This document shows positions 41,472 through 51,300 of a DNA stretch of 64,000 bases, piece by piece; within the stretch, counting starts at the first letter, position 1, and each line of letters opens with the position of its first letter. A model generated the notes under the pieces. That model had not been told where the DNA came from and made no database searches. It saw nothing but the letters and a program-made list of their open reading frames with translations. The stretch comes from Pantoea sp. Ap-967. GTDB lineage: Bacteria > Pseudomonadota > Gammaproteobacteria > Pseudomonadales > Pseudomonadaceae. The position numbers and the translations under genes are program-made. The stretch covers positions 62,001 to 126,000 of the forward strand of contig NZ_VWXK01000005.1 of NCBI RefSeq assembly GCF_011752565.1, given 5' to 3'.

Positions 41472-42779
41472 TCAGCGCAATTTCTCCAGCATCTGGTAGT
41501 ACCACATCCCCGCCGCCAGCAGCGGGTTCCCCAGCAAATCTCCCATCGGCACCCGCACGTGCTTGCACGCCGCGAAGGTGTCGAACTGCTCCAGCGCCCC
41601 GGTCAACGCCTTGGCCATGATCTCGCCCATGATGTGGCTGGTGGCGATGCCGTGCCCGGAGTAGCCCTGGCAATACCACACGTTGTCCGACAGCTTGCCC
41701 AGTTGCGGGATGCGGTTGACCACGATGCCCATGGCGCAGCTCCACTGGAACTCGATTGGCACGCCCTTGAGTGCGGGGAAGGTGCGCTCGATGCACGGGC
41801 GCAGCTCGCCTTCGATGTCGCGTGAATCCTTGCCCGAATAGTTGGCGCCGCCGCCGAACAGCAGGCGCTTGTCGGCCGTCAGGCGGTAGTAGTCGAGGAC
41901 GAAGCGGCAGTCGTACACCGCCAGGTCCTGCGGGTTGATCTGCTCGGCCAGCTCACCCAGCGGCGCGGTGGTGACGATGCCACCCATGGCCGGAAAGATC
42001 TTGCCCTTGAGCTGGCGTTTTTCCAGCCTGTGATAGACGTCCCCGGCCAGCATCACCTGGTGCGCCTCGACCCGGCCGTGGGCGGTGACCACCGCCGGGC
42101 GCGGGCCGTGGACGATCTCCAGCACTTCGGAGTTTTCGAAAATCAGCGCGCCCAGGCCGTGGGCGGCGCGGGCTTCGCCCAGGCACAGGTTGAGCGGGTG
42201 CAGGTGCAGGTTGCGCAGGTTCTTCAGCGCGCCCAGGTACAACGGGCTCTGCAGGTGTTCGGCAACGCCCTCGCGGTCGAGCAACTGAACCTGCTCGCCC
42301 ATGCCACGGCGCTCGGCCTCGGCCTGGAAACTACGCAGTTCCTGCATGTGCGACGGTTTCATCGCTGCATGCAGGTGGCCACGCTTGAGGTCGCAGTCAA
42401 TGCCATAGCGTGCGACCCGCTGCTCGATGATCTGGTGACCGCGCCAGCGCAGGTGCCAGATGAAATCGTCCACCTCGCTGCCCAGGCGCTTGCGCATCTG
42501 CGTGCGCATGGCTTCGTCGCCCGACAGGCTGCCGGTCACCTGGCCGCCGTTGCGCCCGCTGGCGCCCCAGCCGATGCGGTTGGTTTCGACGATGGCCACC
42601 TTCAGGCCGCGTTCGGCCAGTTCCACGGCGGTGGCGACGCCGGTGAAACCGCCGCCGATGATCGCCACGTCGACCTGCACCGTGCCTTTAAGCTGCGGGT
42701 AGGCGGTGTGGTCGTTGAGCGTGGCGCTGTAATAGGACGGCGCGCGCTGGGCCGGGCCGTCGTTCAATGCTGCGTTCAT
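41472..42779 (-). CDS. puuB: FAD-dependent amine oxidase, gamma-glutamylputrescine oxidase-like (435 aa)
   Basis: DAO-family flavoprotein. The FAD-binding motif VAIIGGGFTGVATAVELAERG lies at residues 34-54, followed by GRNGGQVTG, and the C-terminal part has GYSGHGIATSHIMGE, typical of PuuB/OrdL proteins. It would oxidise a gamma-glutamylated polyamine to the aldehyde, releasing ammonia and peroxide. The gene for a gamma-glutamylpolyamine synthetase homologue lies 30 bases upstream, which supports this. Pseudomonads carry several copies of this pair, so the exact polyamine is uncertain. Confidence 0.87.
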   Translation of the reverse strand: MNAALNDGPAQRAPSYYSATLNDHTAYPQLKGTVQVDVAIIGGGFTGVATAVELAERGLKVAIVETNRIGWGASGRNGGQVTGSLSGDEAMRTQMRKRLGSEVDDFIWHLRWRGHQIIEQRVARYGIDCDLKRGHLHAAMKPSHMQELRSFQAEAERRGMGEQVQLLDREGVAEHLQSPLYLGALKNLRNLHLHPLNLCLGEARAAHGLGALIFENSEVLEIVHGPRPAVVTAHGRVEAHQVMLAGDVYHRLEKRQLKGKIFPAMGGIVTTAPLGELAEQINPQDLAVYDCRFVLDYYRLTADKRLLFGGGANYSGKDSRDIEGELRPCIERTFPALKGVPIEFQWSCAMGIVVNRIPQLGKLSDNVWYCQGYSGHGIATSHIMGEIMAKALTGALEQFDTFAACKHVRVPMGDLLGNPLLAAGMWYYQMLEKLR

Positions 42780-42809
42780 GGGTGTTCCTTGTTCTTGAAA
42801 GGGTAAGGC

Positions 42810-44189
42810 TCAGGCCTGGTGCAGGTACCAGCGCCAGTCCTGCTCGCTGACTTCGGCCATGAACTGGCGGTACTCAGCGCGCTTGACCTTCAGATAAACG
42901 CCGAGGAAGGCATCGCCAAGGGCTTCGCGGGCCCACTCCGAGCGTTCCAGGGCATCAAGGGCGGTCAGCCAGTCGGTGGGCAGGTGTTCGGTGGCCTGGG
43001 CATAGCCGTTGCCCTCGACCGGGGCGCCGGGGTCCAGCTGCTCGCGAATGCCGTAGTGGCTGGCGGCGAGAATGGCGGCAGCGGCCAGGTAGGGGTTGGC
43101 ATCGGCGCCGCAGATGCGGTGTTCCACATGCCGGCTGTTGGCCGGGCCGCCCGGCACGCGCAGGCTCACCGTGCGGTTGTCGACCCCCCAGGTGGGCGCC
43201 AGCGGGGCATAGCTGTTGGCCTGGAAGCGGCGGAACGAGTTGGCGTTGGGGCAGAACAGCAGCAACGATTCGCGCAGGTGGCGCAGCATGCCGGCCACGG
43301 CCTGGCGCAGCAGCGGGGTGCCGGCCTTGTCGTCGCTGGCGAACAGGTTGTTGCCGGCACTGTCGGCCAGGCTCAGGTGCATGTGCATGCCGGTGCCGGC
43401 CAGTTGCGCGAACGGCTTGGCCATGAAGCAGGCCTGCATGCCGTGGGCATGGGCCACACCCTTGACCAGGCGTTTGTAGCGCACGGCCTGGTCCATGGCT
43501 GCCAGCGCATCGCCGTGTTCCAGGGTGATTTCCACCTGGCCCGGGGCGTATTCCGAGATCGCCGTGCGCGCAGGGATGCCCTGGGCCTTGCAGGCGGCGT
43601 AGAGGTCGGCCAGGAAGGGTTCGATCTGCTCCAGCTCGCGCAGGCCATACACCTGGGTGCTGCGCGGGCGGCCGCCGTCGTTGTCCAGCGCAGGTTGCGG
43701 GCGGCCCTGGGCGTCGCGTTGCTGGTCGAGCAGGTAGAACTCAAGCTCGCAGGCCATCACCGGGTGGTAGCCATCGGCCTTGAGCGCTTCGACGGTGCGC
43801 AGCAGCACGTGGCGCGGGTCGGCGACGCTGGCCGGCAGGCCCTCGCTGGGGTGCATGCTGACCTGTACCGCCGCGGTTGGCACGCGGCGCCAGGGCAGGC
43901 GAACCAAGCTGCCCTCCAGCGGGTAGGCGCGGCAATCGATGTCACCCACGTCCCAGACCAGGCCTGAGTTTTCCACGTCGTCGCCATTGAGGGTCAGGCC
44001 CAGGATGGTACTCGGCAGCGGGCGACCGCTCTGGAACACGGCCAGCAGTTCCTCGCGGTGCAGCAGCTTGCCGCGGGGCACGCCGTTGGCGTCGAGGATG
44101 AACAGCTCGAACAGTTCGATATCGGGGTTTTCAGCCAGGAAACGGCTGGCCTGCTCTACAGGTGCAAAGTGCATGATGGTTTCGCTCAC
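42810..44189 (-). CDS. puuA: Glutamine synthetase-family gamma-glutamylpolyamine synthetase (459 aa)
   Basis: Glutamine synthetase fold: N-terminal beta-grasp (IELFELFILDANGVPRGK), then catalytic domain with MACELEFYLLD (metal-binding Glu), GQVEITLEHGDAL, GTGMHMHLSL and NRTVSLRVPGGPANSRHVEHRICGADANPYL. Members in this group glutamylate amines such as putrescine and do not supply glutamine; no adenylylation loop Tyr of GlnA is obvious. The pairing with a PuuB-like oxidase supports polyamine breakdown. I recall this locus in P. putida as spuI/puuA-like. It starts at 44189. Confidence 0.88.
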   Translation of the reverse strand: MSETIMHFAPVEQASRFLAENPDIELFELFILDANGVPRGKLLHREELLAVFQSGRPLPSTILGLTLNGDDVENSGLVWDVGDIDCRAYPLEGSLVRLPWRRVPTAAVQVSMHPSEGLPASVADPRHVLLRTVEALKADGYHPVMACELEFYLLDQQRDAQGRPQPALDNDGGRPRSTQVYGLRELEQIEPFLADLYAACKAQGIPARTAISEYAPGQVEITLEHGDALAAMDQAVRYKRLVKGVAHAHGMQACFMAKPFAQLAGTGMHMHLSLADSAGNNLFASDDKAGTPLLRQAVAGMLRHLRESLLLFCPNANSFRRFQANSYAPLAPTWGVDNRTVSLRVPGGPANSRHVEHRICGADANPYLAAAAILAASHYGIREQLDPGAPVEGNGYAQATEHLPTDWLTALDALERSEWAREALGDAFLGVYLKVKRAEYRQFMAEVSEQDWRWYLHQA

Positions 44190-44257
44190 GAGGGCATGGA
44201 ACCTGCGCGCAGGCGCGGTCCAGTCGAGTCAAACGGCCAGGTGCTGGCCGGGTTTGG

Positions 44258-44422
44258 TCACGAACAGGTGGGCGAATGATCCGGTGGGCGGGCGTGGCGG
44301 CAGTGCCACAGGGCCCAGAAGGCGAGGATGATGTGCACCAGCGGATTTTCCCCGGCACGGGTCCGGGCCTTCGGCAGCGAAGGGCGGGACGACGGTGGGG
44401 CGATCGGCTGGGCGGGGGTCAT
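44258..44422 (-). CDS. Possible small ORF (54 aa), uncertain
   Basis: Reading frame MTPAQPIAPPSSRPSLPKAR ... with a hydrophobic core LVHIILAFWALWHC near the end, preceded by CAAAGGC. A short membrane-anchored peptide is possible. It lies in the 498-bp gap between puuA and hrpA, on the same strand as puuA. Nothing else supports expression, so it may be chance. Confidence 0.25.
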   Translation of the reverse strand: MTPAQPIAPPSSRPSLPKARTRAGENPLVHIILAFWALWHCRHARPPDHSPTCS

Positions 44423-44506
44423 GCCTTTGATACTCACATGCGGCGTAAGGTTGATTAAAGCAGTGAATGGCAACCTTCACATCGTGGTTGGCTAAACATT
44501 CTCTTT

Positions 44507-44597
44507 GCCTGTGCCGGCCCTTTCGCGGGGCAAGCCCGCTCCTACAGATTCAAAATCTGTAGGAGCGGGCTTGCCCCGCGAAAGGGCCGGCACAGGC
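44507..44597. repeat. Perfect 91-bp REP palindrome (REPIN)
   Basis: Two exactly complementary 44-base arms (GCCTGTGCCGGCCCTTTCGC ... CAGATT) around the 3-base centre CAA. Symmetry extends beyond the REP core on both sides with no mismatch, suggesting recent insertion or gene conversion. It lies between divergent puuA and hrpA, and so cannot serve as a terminator of both. Confidence 0.92.
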
Positions 44598-44687
44598 AGC
44601 AGAGAACCGGCAAATCTGCGACAATCGCCCAACTTTCCGAATGCCGATCATGAAAAAGCAGGCCCACCTGCATCACTAAAAAGCCCC

Positions 44688-47600
44688 ATGACTGACCACG
44701 CCATCGACAAACTGCTGCAAAACCTCGATCACGCCATGATTGCCGACCGCCATCGCCTGCGCCGGCAACTGCATGAACTGCGCAAGCGCCCAGACGAGGC
44801 CAAGCTTGCCCAGTGGGTGGAAAAGGTCCAGGCCTCCTGCGCCCAGGTCACCGCACGCCAAAACAGCGTGCCGCGTATCCGCTACGACGACAGCCTGCCG
44901 ATCGCCGCCAAGCGCGACGACATCAAGAAGGCCTTGGCCGAGCACCAGGTGTTGGTGATCGCCGGTGAAACCGGTTCGGGCAAGACCACCCAGTTGCCGA
45001 AGATCTGCCTGGAACTGGGCCGTGGCAGCCATGGCCTGATCGCCCACACCCAGCCGCGCCGGATTGCTGCGCGCAGTGTCGCGGCGCGGGTGGCCGAGGA
45101 GCTGGGCACACCGCTGGGTGGTTTGGTGGGCTACCAGGTGCGCTTCGAAGACCAGAGCGATGCCAACACCCTGGTCAAGCTCATGACCGACGGCATCCTG
45201 CTGGCCGAAACCCAGCACGACCGTTTCCTCGAACGCTACGACACGATCATCGTCGACGAAGCCCACGAGCGCAGCCTGAACATCGACTTCCTGCTCGGCT
45301 ACCTGAAAACCCTGCTGCACCGTCGCCCGGACCTGAAGCTGATCATCACCTCGGCGACCATCGACCTGGAGCGTTTCTCCAAGCACTTCGACGGCGCGCC
45401 GATCATCGAGGTGTCGGGCCGCACCTTCCCGGTGGAAACCTGGTACCGCCCGCTGACCAGCGAGCAGGACGAGGAGGGCAACCAGGTCGAGGACGACCTC
45501 ACCGTCGACCAGGCCATCCTTGCCACCCTCGACGAGATCGCCCAGCACGAGCGCAGCGTGGGCAAGGGCCCTGGCGATGTGCTGGTGTTCCTGCCGGGCG
45601 AGCGGGAAATTCGCGATGCCGCCGAAATCCTGCGCAAGGCGCAGCTGCGCCATACCGAGATCCTGCCGTTGTATGCGCGGCTGTCGCCGGCCGAGCAGCA
45701 GCGCATATTCCAGGCCCACACCGGGCGCCGCGTGGTGCTGGCCACCAACGTTGCGGAAACCTCGCTGACCGTGCCCGGCATCCGTTACGTGATCGACACC
45801 GGCACTGCGCGCATCAGCCGCTACAGCTACCGCGCCAAGGTTCAGCGCCTGCCGATCGAGGCGGTGTCCCAGGCCAGCGCCAACCAGCGCAAGGGCCGTT
45901 GCGGGCGGGTTGAGCCGGGTATTTGCGTGCGCCTGTACAGCGAGGAAGACTTCAACGGCCGCCCGGCGTTCACCGACCCTGAGATCCTGCGCACCAACCT
46001 GGCGGCGGTGATCTTGCAGATGCTGCACCTGCGCCTGGGCGCCATCGATGCCTTCCCGTTCATCGAGCCGCCGGATGGCAAGGCCATCAGTGACGGTTTC
46101 AACCTGCTGCAGGAGCTGTCGGCAGTCAACCGCGAGAACCAGCTGACGCCAATCGGCCGCCAGCTGGCGCGCCTGCCGATCGACCCGCGGCTGGGCCGCA
46201 TGCTGCTCGAAGGCGCCCGCCAGGGCAGCTTGCAGGAAGTGCTGATCGTCACCAGTGCGCTGTCGGTGCAAGACCCGCGTGAACGCCCGCCTGAGCGCCA
46301 GCAGGCTGCCGACCAGGCGCATGCCCAGTGGAAGGACGTCGACTCCGACTTCGCCGCGCTGGTCAACCTGTGGCGCGGTTTCGAGGAGCAGCGCCAGGCG
46401 CTGACCGCCAACCCGCTGCGCAACTGGTGCCGCAAGAACTTCCTGAATTACCTGCGCCTGCGTGAGTGGCGCGATGCCCATCGCCAGCTGGCGCTGATTT
46501 GCCGCGACCTGCAGCTGACGGTGAACAAGGAGCCGTCCGACTACCTGAAGGTTCACAAGGCAATCCTCAGCGGCCTGCTCAGCCAGATTGGCCAGAAAAC
46601 CGAGGAAGGCGACTACCAGGGTGCCCGCCAGCGGCGCTTCTGGGTGCACCCGTCTTCTGGCATTGGCCGCAAGCGCCCACAGTGGGTGATGGCCGCGGAA
46701 CTTGTGGAAACCACCAAGCTGTATGCCCGCATGGTGGCCAAGATCGAACCGGACTGGATCGAGCCGCTGGCCGGGCACCTGGTCAAGAAGAACCACTTCG
46801 AACCGCACTGGGAGAAGAAGCGCGGGCAGGTGGTGGCCTATGAGCAGATCACCCTGTACGGGCTGATTCTGGTGGGGCGCCGGCCGGTGCATTTCGGCCC
46901 GATCGACCCGGTCACTTCGCGCGAGCTGTTTATCCGCGAAGGCTTGGTCGGCGGCGAAATCCAGTCGCGGGCCAAGTGCCTGGCAGCGAACAAGCGCTTG
47001 CTCGAACAGCTCGATGAGCTTGAAGCCAAGGCCCGCCGCCGCGACATTCTGGCCGACGAAGAAACCTTGTACGCCTTCTACGAGGCGCGCCTGCCGGCGG
47101 AAATTCACCAGGCCGCGACCTTCGACAGCTGGTACCGCATGGGCAGCCAGAAGGATGCCAACCTGCTGATCATGCGCGAGGAAGACGTGCTGGCCCGCGA
47201 GGCCAGCGAAGTCACCGCCGCGCAGTACCCCGACAACCTGCAGGTGGGCGAACTGCGCCTGCCGCTGACCTACCACTTCGAGCCGGGCCACCCCCGCGAC
47301 GGCGTGACCGTGCGGGTGCCGGCGCCGCTGCTGCCGAGCCTGCCGGGCGAGCGCCTGGAATGGCTGGTGCCGGGCCTGCTGGAAGCCAAGTGCGTGGCGC
47401 TGGTGCGCAACCTGCCCAAGGCCCTGCGCAAGAACTTCGTGCCGGTGCCGGACTTCGTCAAGGCCTCCCTGGCGCGCATGACCTTCGGCCAGGGCGCGTT
47501 GCCCCAGGCCCTGGGCCAGGAGCTGCTACGCATGACCGGGGCGCGGGTGTCGGACGAGGCCTGGGCCGAGTCGGTGGAACTGGTGGAAGGCCACCTGCGG

Positions 47601-48593
47601 ATGAACATCGAGGTGGTCGACGGCCAGGGCAAGTTCCTTGGCGAAGGCCGCGACCTGGCCGAACTGACCGCGCGCTTTGCCGCTGCCAGCCAAGCCGCAC
47701 TGGCCGTGCCGCGTACTGAAAAGAACGAGCAGCCGGTGCAGGCCAAGGCCTTCAGCGAGGTGAAACAGACCGCCCAGCAGAACATCGCCGGCCTGTCGAT
47801 GACGGTGTACCCGGCGTTGGTGGAAGAGGCCGGCACCGTGCGTGAAGGCCGCTTCTCGACCCAGGCCGAAGCGCAGTTCCAGCACCGCCGTGCCCTGCAG
47901 CGCCTATTGCTGCAACAACTGGCCGAGCCTGCCAAGTTCCTGCGCGGCAAGCTGCCGGGGCTGACCGAACTGGGCTTGTTGTACCGCGAACTGGGGCGTA
48001 TCGAGGCACTGGTAGAGGACATTCTGCTGGCCAGCCTGGACAGCTGCATCCTCGATGGCGAAACCCCGCTGCCCCGTGATGGCGCGGCCTTGGCCGGGCT
48101 TGCCGAGCGTAAGCGGGGCAGTTGGGCCGAGCATGCCGAGCGCCTGGCCCGGCAGACCTTGGAAGTGCTGAAACTGTGGCACGGCCTGCAAAAGCGCTTC
48201 AAGGGCAAGATCGACCTGAGCCAGGCCGTGGCGCTCAATGACATCAAGCAGCAGCTGGCCAACCTGGTGTACCCGGGCTTTGTGCGCGAGACGCCAGCGG
48301 TGTGGTTCAAGGAGTTGCCGCGCTACCTGAAGGCGGTGGAACTGCGCCTGGAAAAACTCGGCTCCCAGGTGCAGAAGGACCGGGTGTGGAGCGGTGAACT
48401 GAGCAACTTGTGGGCGCAGTACAAGGCCCGGGCCGACAAGCACGCCCAGGAAGGCAAGCGCGACGAGCAATTGACCTTGTACCGCTGGTGGCTGGAGGAA
48501 TACCGGGTGTCGCTGTTCGCCCAGCAGCTGGGCACCAAGGTGCCGATTTCCGACAAGCGTTTGAGCAAACAGTGGAGCCAGGTGGAGGGATAA
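44688..48593 (+). CDS. hrpA: ATP-dependent RNA helicase HrpA (1301 aa)
   Basis: DEAH-box helicase. Walker A GETGSGKT (93-100), DEAH (190-193), SAT (222-224), motif VI QRKGRCGRVEPGICVRL, then the HA2/ratchet and OB-fold regions and the long C-terminal DUF3418 part typical of HrpA. The length equals that of the E. coli protein (1300). HrpA acts on stalled ribosomes or mRNA turnover. The start at 44688 (MTDHAIDKLL) is chosen; the frame continues upstream through the REP palindrome (SRGKPAPT peptide), which is an artefact. Confidence 0.96.
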   Translation: MTDHAIDKLLQNLDHAMIADRHRLRRQLHELRKRPDEAKLAQWVEKVQASCAQVTARQNSVPRIRYDDSLPIAAKRDDIKKALAEHQVLVIAGETGSGKTTQLPKICLELGRGSHGLIAHTQPRRIAARSVAARVAEELGTPLGGLVGYQVRFEDQSDANTLVKLMTDGILLAETQHDRFLERYDTIIVDEAHERSLNIDFLLGYLKTLLHRRPDLKLIITSATIDLERFSKHFDGAPIIEVSGRTFPVETWYRPLTSEQDEEGNQVEDDLTVDQAILATLDEIAQHERSVGKGPGDVLVFLPGEREIRDAAEILRKAQLRHTEILPLYARLSPAEQQRIFQAHTGRRVVLATNVAETSLTVPGIRYVIDTGTARISRYSYRAKVQRLPIEAVSQASANQRKGRCGRVEPGICVRLYSEEDFNGRPAFTDPEILRTNLAAVILQMLHLRLGAIDAFPFIEPPDGKAISDGFNLLQELSAVNRENQLTPIGRQLARLPIDPRLGRMLLEGARQGSLQEVLIVTSALSVQDPRERPPERQQAADQAHAQWKDVDSDFAALVNLWRGFEEQRQALTANPLRNWCRKNFLNYLRLREWRDAHRQLALICRDLQLTVNKEPSDYLKVHKAILSGLLSQIGQKTEEGDYQGARQRRFWVHPSSGIGRKRPQWVMAAELVETTKLYARMVAKIEPDWIEPLAGHLVKKNHFEPHWEKKRGQVVAYEQITLYGLILVGRRPVHFGPIDPVTSRELFIREGLVGGEIQSRAKCLAANKRLLEQLDELEAKARRRDILADEETLYAFYEARLPAEIHQAATFDSWYRMGSQKDANLLIMREEDVLAREASEVTAAQYPDNLQVGELRLPLTYHFEPGHPRDGVTVRVPAPLLPSLPGERLEWLVPGLLEAKCVALVRNLPKALRKNFVPVPDFVKASLARMTFGQGALPQALGQELLRMTGARVSDEAWAESVELVEGHLRMNIEVVDGQGKFLGEGRDLAELTARFAAASQAALAVPRTEKNEQPVQAKAFSEVKQTAQQNIAGLSMTVYPALVEEAGTVREGRFSTQAEAQFQHRRALQRLLLQQLAEPAKFLRGKLPGLTELGLLYRELGRIEALVEDILLASLDSCILDGETPLPRDGAALAGLAERKRGSWAEHAERLARQTLEVLKLWHGLQKRFKGKIDLSQAVALNDIKQQLANLVYPGFVRETPAVWFKELPRYLKAVELRLEKLGSQVQKDRVWSGELSNLWAQYKARADKHAQEGKRDEQLTLYRWWLEEYRVSLFAQQLGTKVPISDKRLSKQWSQVEG

Positions 48594-48770
48594 ACTTCCG
48601 CAGATGTGGCAATATTGATGCAATTTGGGCCGCGTTGCGGCCCTTGTGGGGGCGGGTTTACCCACGAACGAGGGCCACGCCCTCGCTCTCAAACTGGTAC
48701 CAAGGTGCCATTAAGTTGCCATATTCCCAGCCAGCGCCCATGGCGATGGCCTTTGAGCAGAGGATCGATC

Positions 48771-49892
48771 GTGCATAACGTCGTGATCAGCGGCACCGGC
48801 CTGTATACCCCGGCCCAGAGCATTTCCAACGAAGAACTGGTGGCCTCCTTCAACGCCTGGTCAGCGCAGTACAACCAGGACAACGCCGCCGCCATCGAAC
48901 GTGGCGAACTGGAAGCTGCCCCGGTTTCCGACGCGGCCTTCATCGAAAAGGCCTCGGGCATCAAGAGCCGCTTCGTCATGGACAAGGCCGGCATCCTCGA
49001 CCCGCAACGCATGAAGCCGCGCCTGCCCGAGCGTTCCAACGACGAGCAGTCGATCCTCTGCGAAATGGGTGTGGCTGCCGCGCGGCAAGCGCTGGAGCGT
49101 GCTGGCCGTACTGCCGCCGATGTCGATGGGGTGATCGTTGCCTGCTCCAACCTGCAGCGCCCGTACCCGGCCATCGCCATCGAGGTGCAGCAGGCGTTGG
49201 GCATCGACGGCTTTGCCTTCGACATGAACGTGGCCTGCTCGTCGGCCACCTTCGGCATCCAGACGGCCGCCAACAACGTGCAACTGGGCCAGTCCCGCGC
49301 CGTGCTGGTGGTGAGCCCGGAAATCTGCACCGGGCACCTGAACTTCCGCGACCGCGACAGCCATTTCATCTTTGGTGATGCCGCCACTGCCGTGCTGGTC
49401 GAGCGTGCCGACCAGGCCAGCTCCAGGCACCAGTTCGATATCCTCGGCACCAAGCTGAAAACCGCGTTCTCCAACAACATCCGCAACAACTTCGGCTTCC
49501 TCAACCGCGCAGCGGAAGAGGGCATCGGTGCGCGCGACAAACTGTTCGTGCAGGAAGGGCGCAAGGTGTTCAAGGAAGTTTGCCCGATGGTTGCCGAACT
49601 GATCGGCACGCACCTGGGCGAGCACAACCTGCAGCCTAGCGACGTGCAGCGCTTCTGGCTGCACCAGGCCAACCTCAGCATGAACCACCTGATCGTCAAG
49701 AAGCTGATGGGGCGTGAGGTGAACGAGCACGAGGCACCGGTGATTCTCGACCGTTATGCCAATACCAGTTCGGCGGGGTCGGTGATTGCCTTCCACCTGT
49801 ACCAGGATGACCTGGCGCAGGGCGCGCTGGCGGTGCTGAGCTCGTTTGGCGCGGGGTATTCGATTGGTAGCGTGATTCTGCGTAAACGCTGA
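48771..49892 (+). CDS. Beta-ketoacyl-ACP synthase III (FabH-like, 373 aa)
   Basis: Thiolase-fold condensing enzyme. The catalytic triad is visible: Cys156 (MNVACSSATFG), His298 (FWLHQANLSMNHL) and Asn331 (RYANTSSAGSV). Compared with E. coli FabH (317 residues) it carries an insertion near residues 28-60 (NAWSAQYNQDNAAAIERGEL). Some pseudomonads use such paralogues to feed acyl-CoA from beta-oxidation into fatty acid synthesis. A GTG start at 48771 has AGAGGA 7 bases upstream and places the VVISGTGLYTP strand at the N-terminus. It is a single gene between hrpA and the porin. Confidence 0.9.
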   Translation: MHNVVISGTGLYTPAQSISNEELVASFNAWSAQYNQDNAAAIERGELEAAPVSDAAFIEKASGIKSRFVMDKAGILDPQRMKPRLPERSNDEQSILCEMGVAAARQALERAGRTAADVDGVIVACSNLQRPYPAIAIEVQQALGIDGFAFDMNVACSSATFGIQTAANNVQLGQSRAVLVVSPEICTGHLNFRDRDSHFIFGDAATAVLVERADQASSRHQFDILGTKLKTAFSNNIRNNFGFLNRAAEEGIGARDKLFVQEGRKVFKEVCPMVAELIGTHLGEHNLQPSDVQRFWLHQANLSMNHLIVKKLMGREVNEHEAPVILDRYANTSSAGSVIAFHLYQDDLAQGALAVLSSFGAGYSIGSVILRKR

Positions 49893-49898
49893 TTGAAT

Positions 49899-49978
49899 GG
49901 GCGCCGCGTGCGGCGCATCGCGAGCTGCGCTCGCTCCTACACGGACCGGTAGGAGCGAGCAAAGCTCGCGATGCGCCC
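49899..49978. repeat. Class-B REP inverted pair
   Basis: GGGCGC...ATCGCGAGCTGCGCTCGCTCCTAC and its approximate inverse around ACGGACC. It separates the FabH-like gene from the convergent porin. Confidence 0.87.
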
Positions 49979-49984
49979 GAAAGC

Positions 49985-50029
49985 AAAAAAAAGGCAGGAA
50001 ATGCTGGATGGGGTCAGCATTTCCTGCCT
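49985..50029 (-). terminator. Rho-independent terminator of the porin gene
   Basis: Read on the minus strand: 15-bp perfect stem AGGCAGGAAATGCTG / CAGCATTTCCTGCCT with an 8-base loop, followed by eight T residues. Located 27 bases after the porin stop codon. Confidence 0.92.
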
Positions 50030-50055
50030 CAGAGTGAAGCAGAGGAGAGTGTTGC

Positions 50056-51300
50056 TTAGAACTTGGCTTCCAGGTCCACCTGCAGGGTGTCGACGCTGGC
50101 GTCGCTGTTCGGCAGGTTGGAGTAGTCGGTCTTGGCCATCAGGTAGGCCGCGCCCAGGGCGAAGTTCTTGTCGATTTCGTAACCCACTTTGAACTTGTGG
50201 CCACGGGAACCGGTGAAGCCGTTGCCGAAGTCGGAGTCGGTGAACAGGCTCACGACACCGTTACGCTGTACGTCGCGGTAGTTGTAGTCCAGGCTCCAGG
50301 CACCCAGCTTGGTCTTCAGACCGGCCAGCCAGGCAGTGTCCTTGCCATCGGTGCTTTCGGTGTTCTTCACGTACTGGCCGTAAGCCGACAGCGGGATGGC
50401 GAAGCCGGTGAAGTCCACTTGGCCAAAGCCTTCCACCAGGTTGAACTCGTCGGTGGTGTTGCCCAGCGAGCGCAGCAGTGCCGAGGCCTTGTCGTTGTCG
50501 TAGCCATACAAGCTGGCACCGACGGTGACCTTGACGGTGTCAGCCGCGTTGAACTTGGTACCCAACTGGGCAGCGTACAGCTGTGCGTCGTGCTTGTACT
50601 GCACGCCGTCGCCGTCGACGTTGTCCTTCAGGTTGTAGTGGCCGATGCTGCCGAACACTTCGGCAGGGCCGAGGTTGGTCTTGTAGGTGGCTGCCACGCC
50701 TTCCGGGTTGATGTCGCTGTCCCAGATGATGTCGCCCATGCTCACCCACGGCTGGTTCATCTTACCGCCGATCAGGTGCAGGTTCGGGACGGCAGTCGGG
50801 TGCCAGTCGAGGTAGGCCAGGTCGACCCACAGCGATTTCTTCTCGAAGTAGTTGTCCAGGCTCTGGTTGGTCGAGCGGGCATCGGCGCTGCTGCCGGTGG
50901 CCACACGCACACCGGCGTCGACTTGCGGGTTGATCTCGCTGTAGAAGCCGACGCGGGCACGTACGCGCTCGCGGTCCTGGTTGGGGCTGCGGGAGATCGG
51001 GTTGTCGACGTTGACGTCTTCGTAACGCAGGCGCACGTCACCCTTGATTTGGGTCTTGGCGGCCCATGCCACTTTCTGTTCGAAGGAGCTCATACGGTCG
51101 GACTGAGCTTTTTGCGCGGCCTTTTCCTTGGTTTCCTGTGCCAGGTCGCCCTGCAGTTCGTTGTACTGCGCCTGGTTGATCGAGCCGTTGGCGCGGAGCA
51201 TTTCGAGCAGCTTGGCGTCGACGGCCGCACTGGCCGGAGTGCTCAGAGCCAGCATCATGCCGGTGAGGCTCACTCCGGTAAGTGTAGAAACAAGACGCAT
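50056..51300 (-). CDS. Putative outer-membrane porin (414 aa)
   Basis: Signal peptide about residues 1-26 (ending TPASAA) followed by a short coiled-coil stretch (LLEMLRANGSINQAQYNEL ... EKAAQKAQ, residues 30-70), then an aromatic-rich beta-barrel from TQIKGDVRLRYEDVNV to the C-terminal Phe of LQVDLEAKF. This layout matches the putative-porin family common in P. putida, related to OprO/short-chain amide porins. The passage specificity is unknown. The gene has its own terminator and a 260-bp divergent promoter region shared with the FemAB-like gene. Confidence 0.87.
   Translation of the reverse strand: MRLVSTLTGVSLTGMMLALSTPASAAVDAKLLEMLRANGSINQAQYNELQGDLAQETKEKAAQKAQSDRMSSFEQKVAWAAKTQIKGDVRLRYEDVNVDNPISRSPNQDRERVRARVGFYSEINPQVDAGVRVATGSSADARSTNQSLDNYFEKKSLWVDLAYLDWHPTAVPNLHLIGGKMNQPWVSMGDIIWDSDINPEGVAATYKTNLGPAEVFGSIGHYNLKDNVDGDGVQYKHDAQLYAAQLGTKFNAADTVKVTVGASLYGYDNDKASALLRSLGNTTDEFNLVEGFGQVDFTGFAIPLSAYGQYVKNTESTDGKDTAWLAGLKTKLGAWSLDYNYRDVQRNGVVSLFTDSDFGNGFTGSRGHKFKVGYEIDKNFALGAAYLMAKTDYSNLPNSDASVDTLQVDLEAKF

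Noticed and set aside
44505..44687. 61-residue extension of HrpA
   Set aside because: Encoded by the REP palindrome; the family N-terminus aligns with Met at 44688.
44676..47291. 871-residue open frame on the minus strand
   Set aside because: Antisense to hrpA, which has complete helicase motifs. No recognisable domain in the antisense frame.
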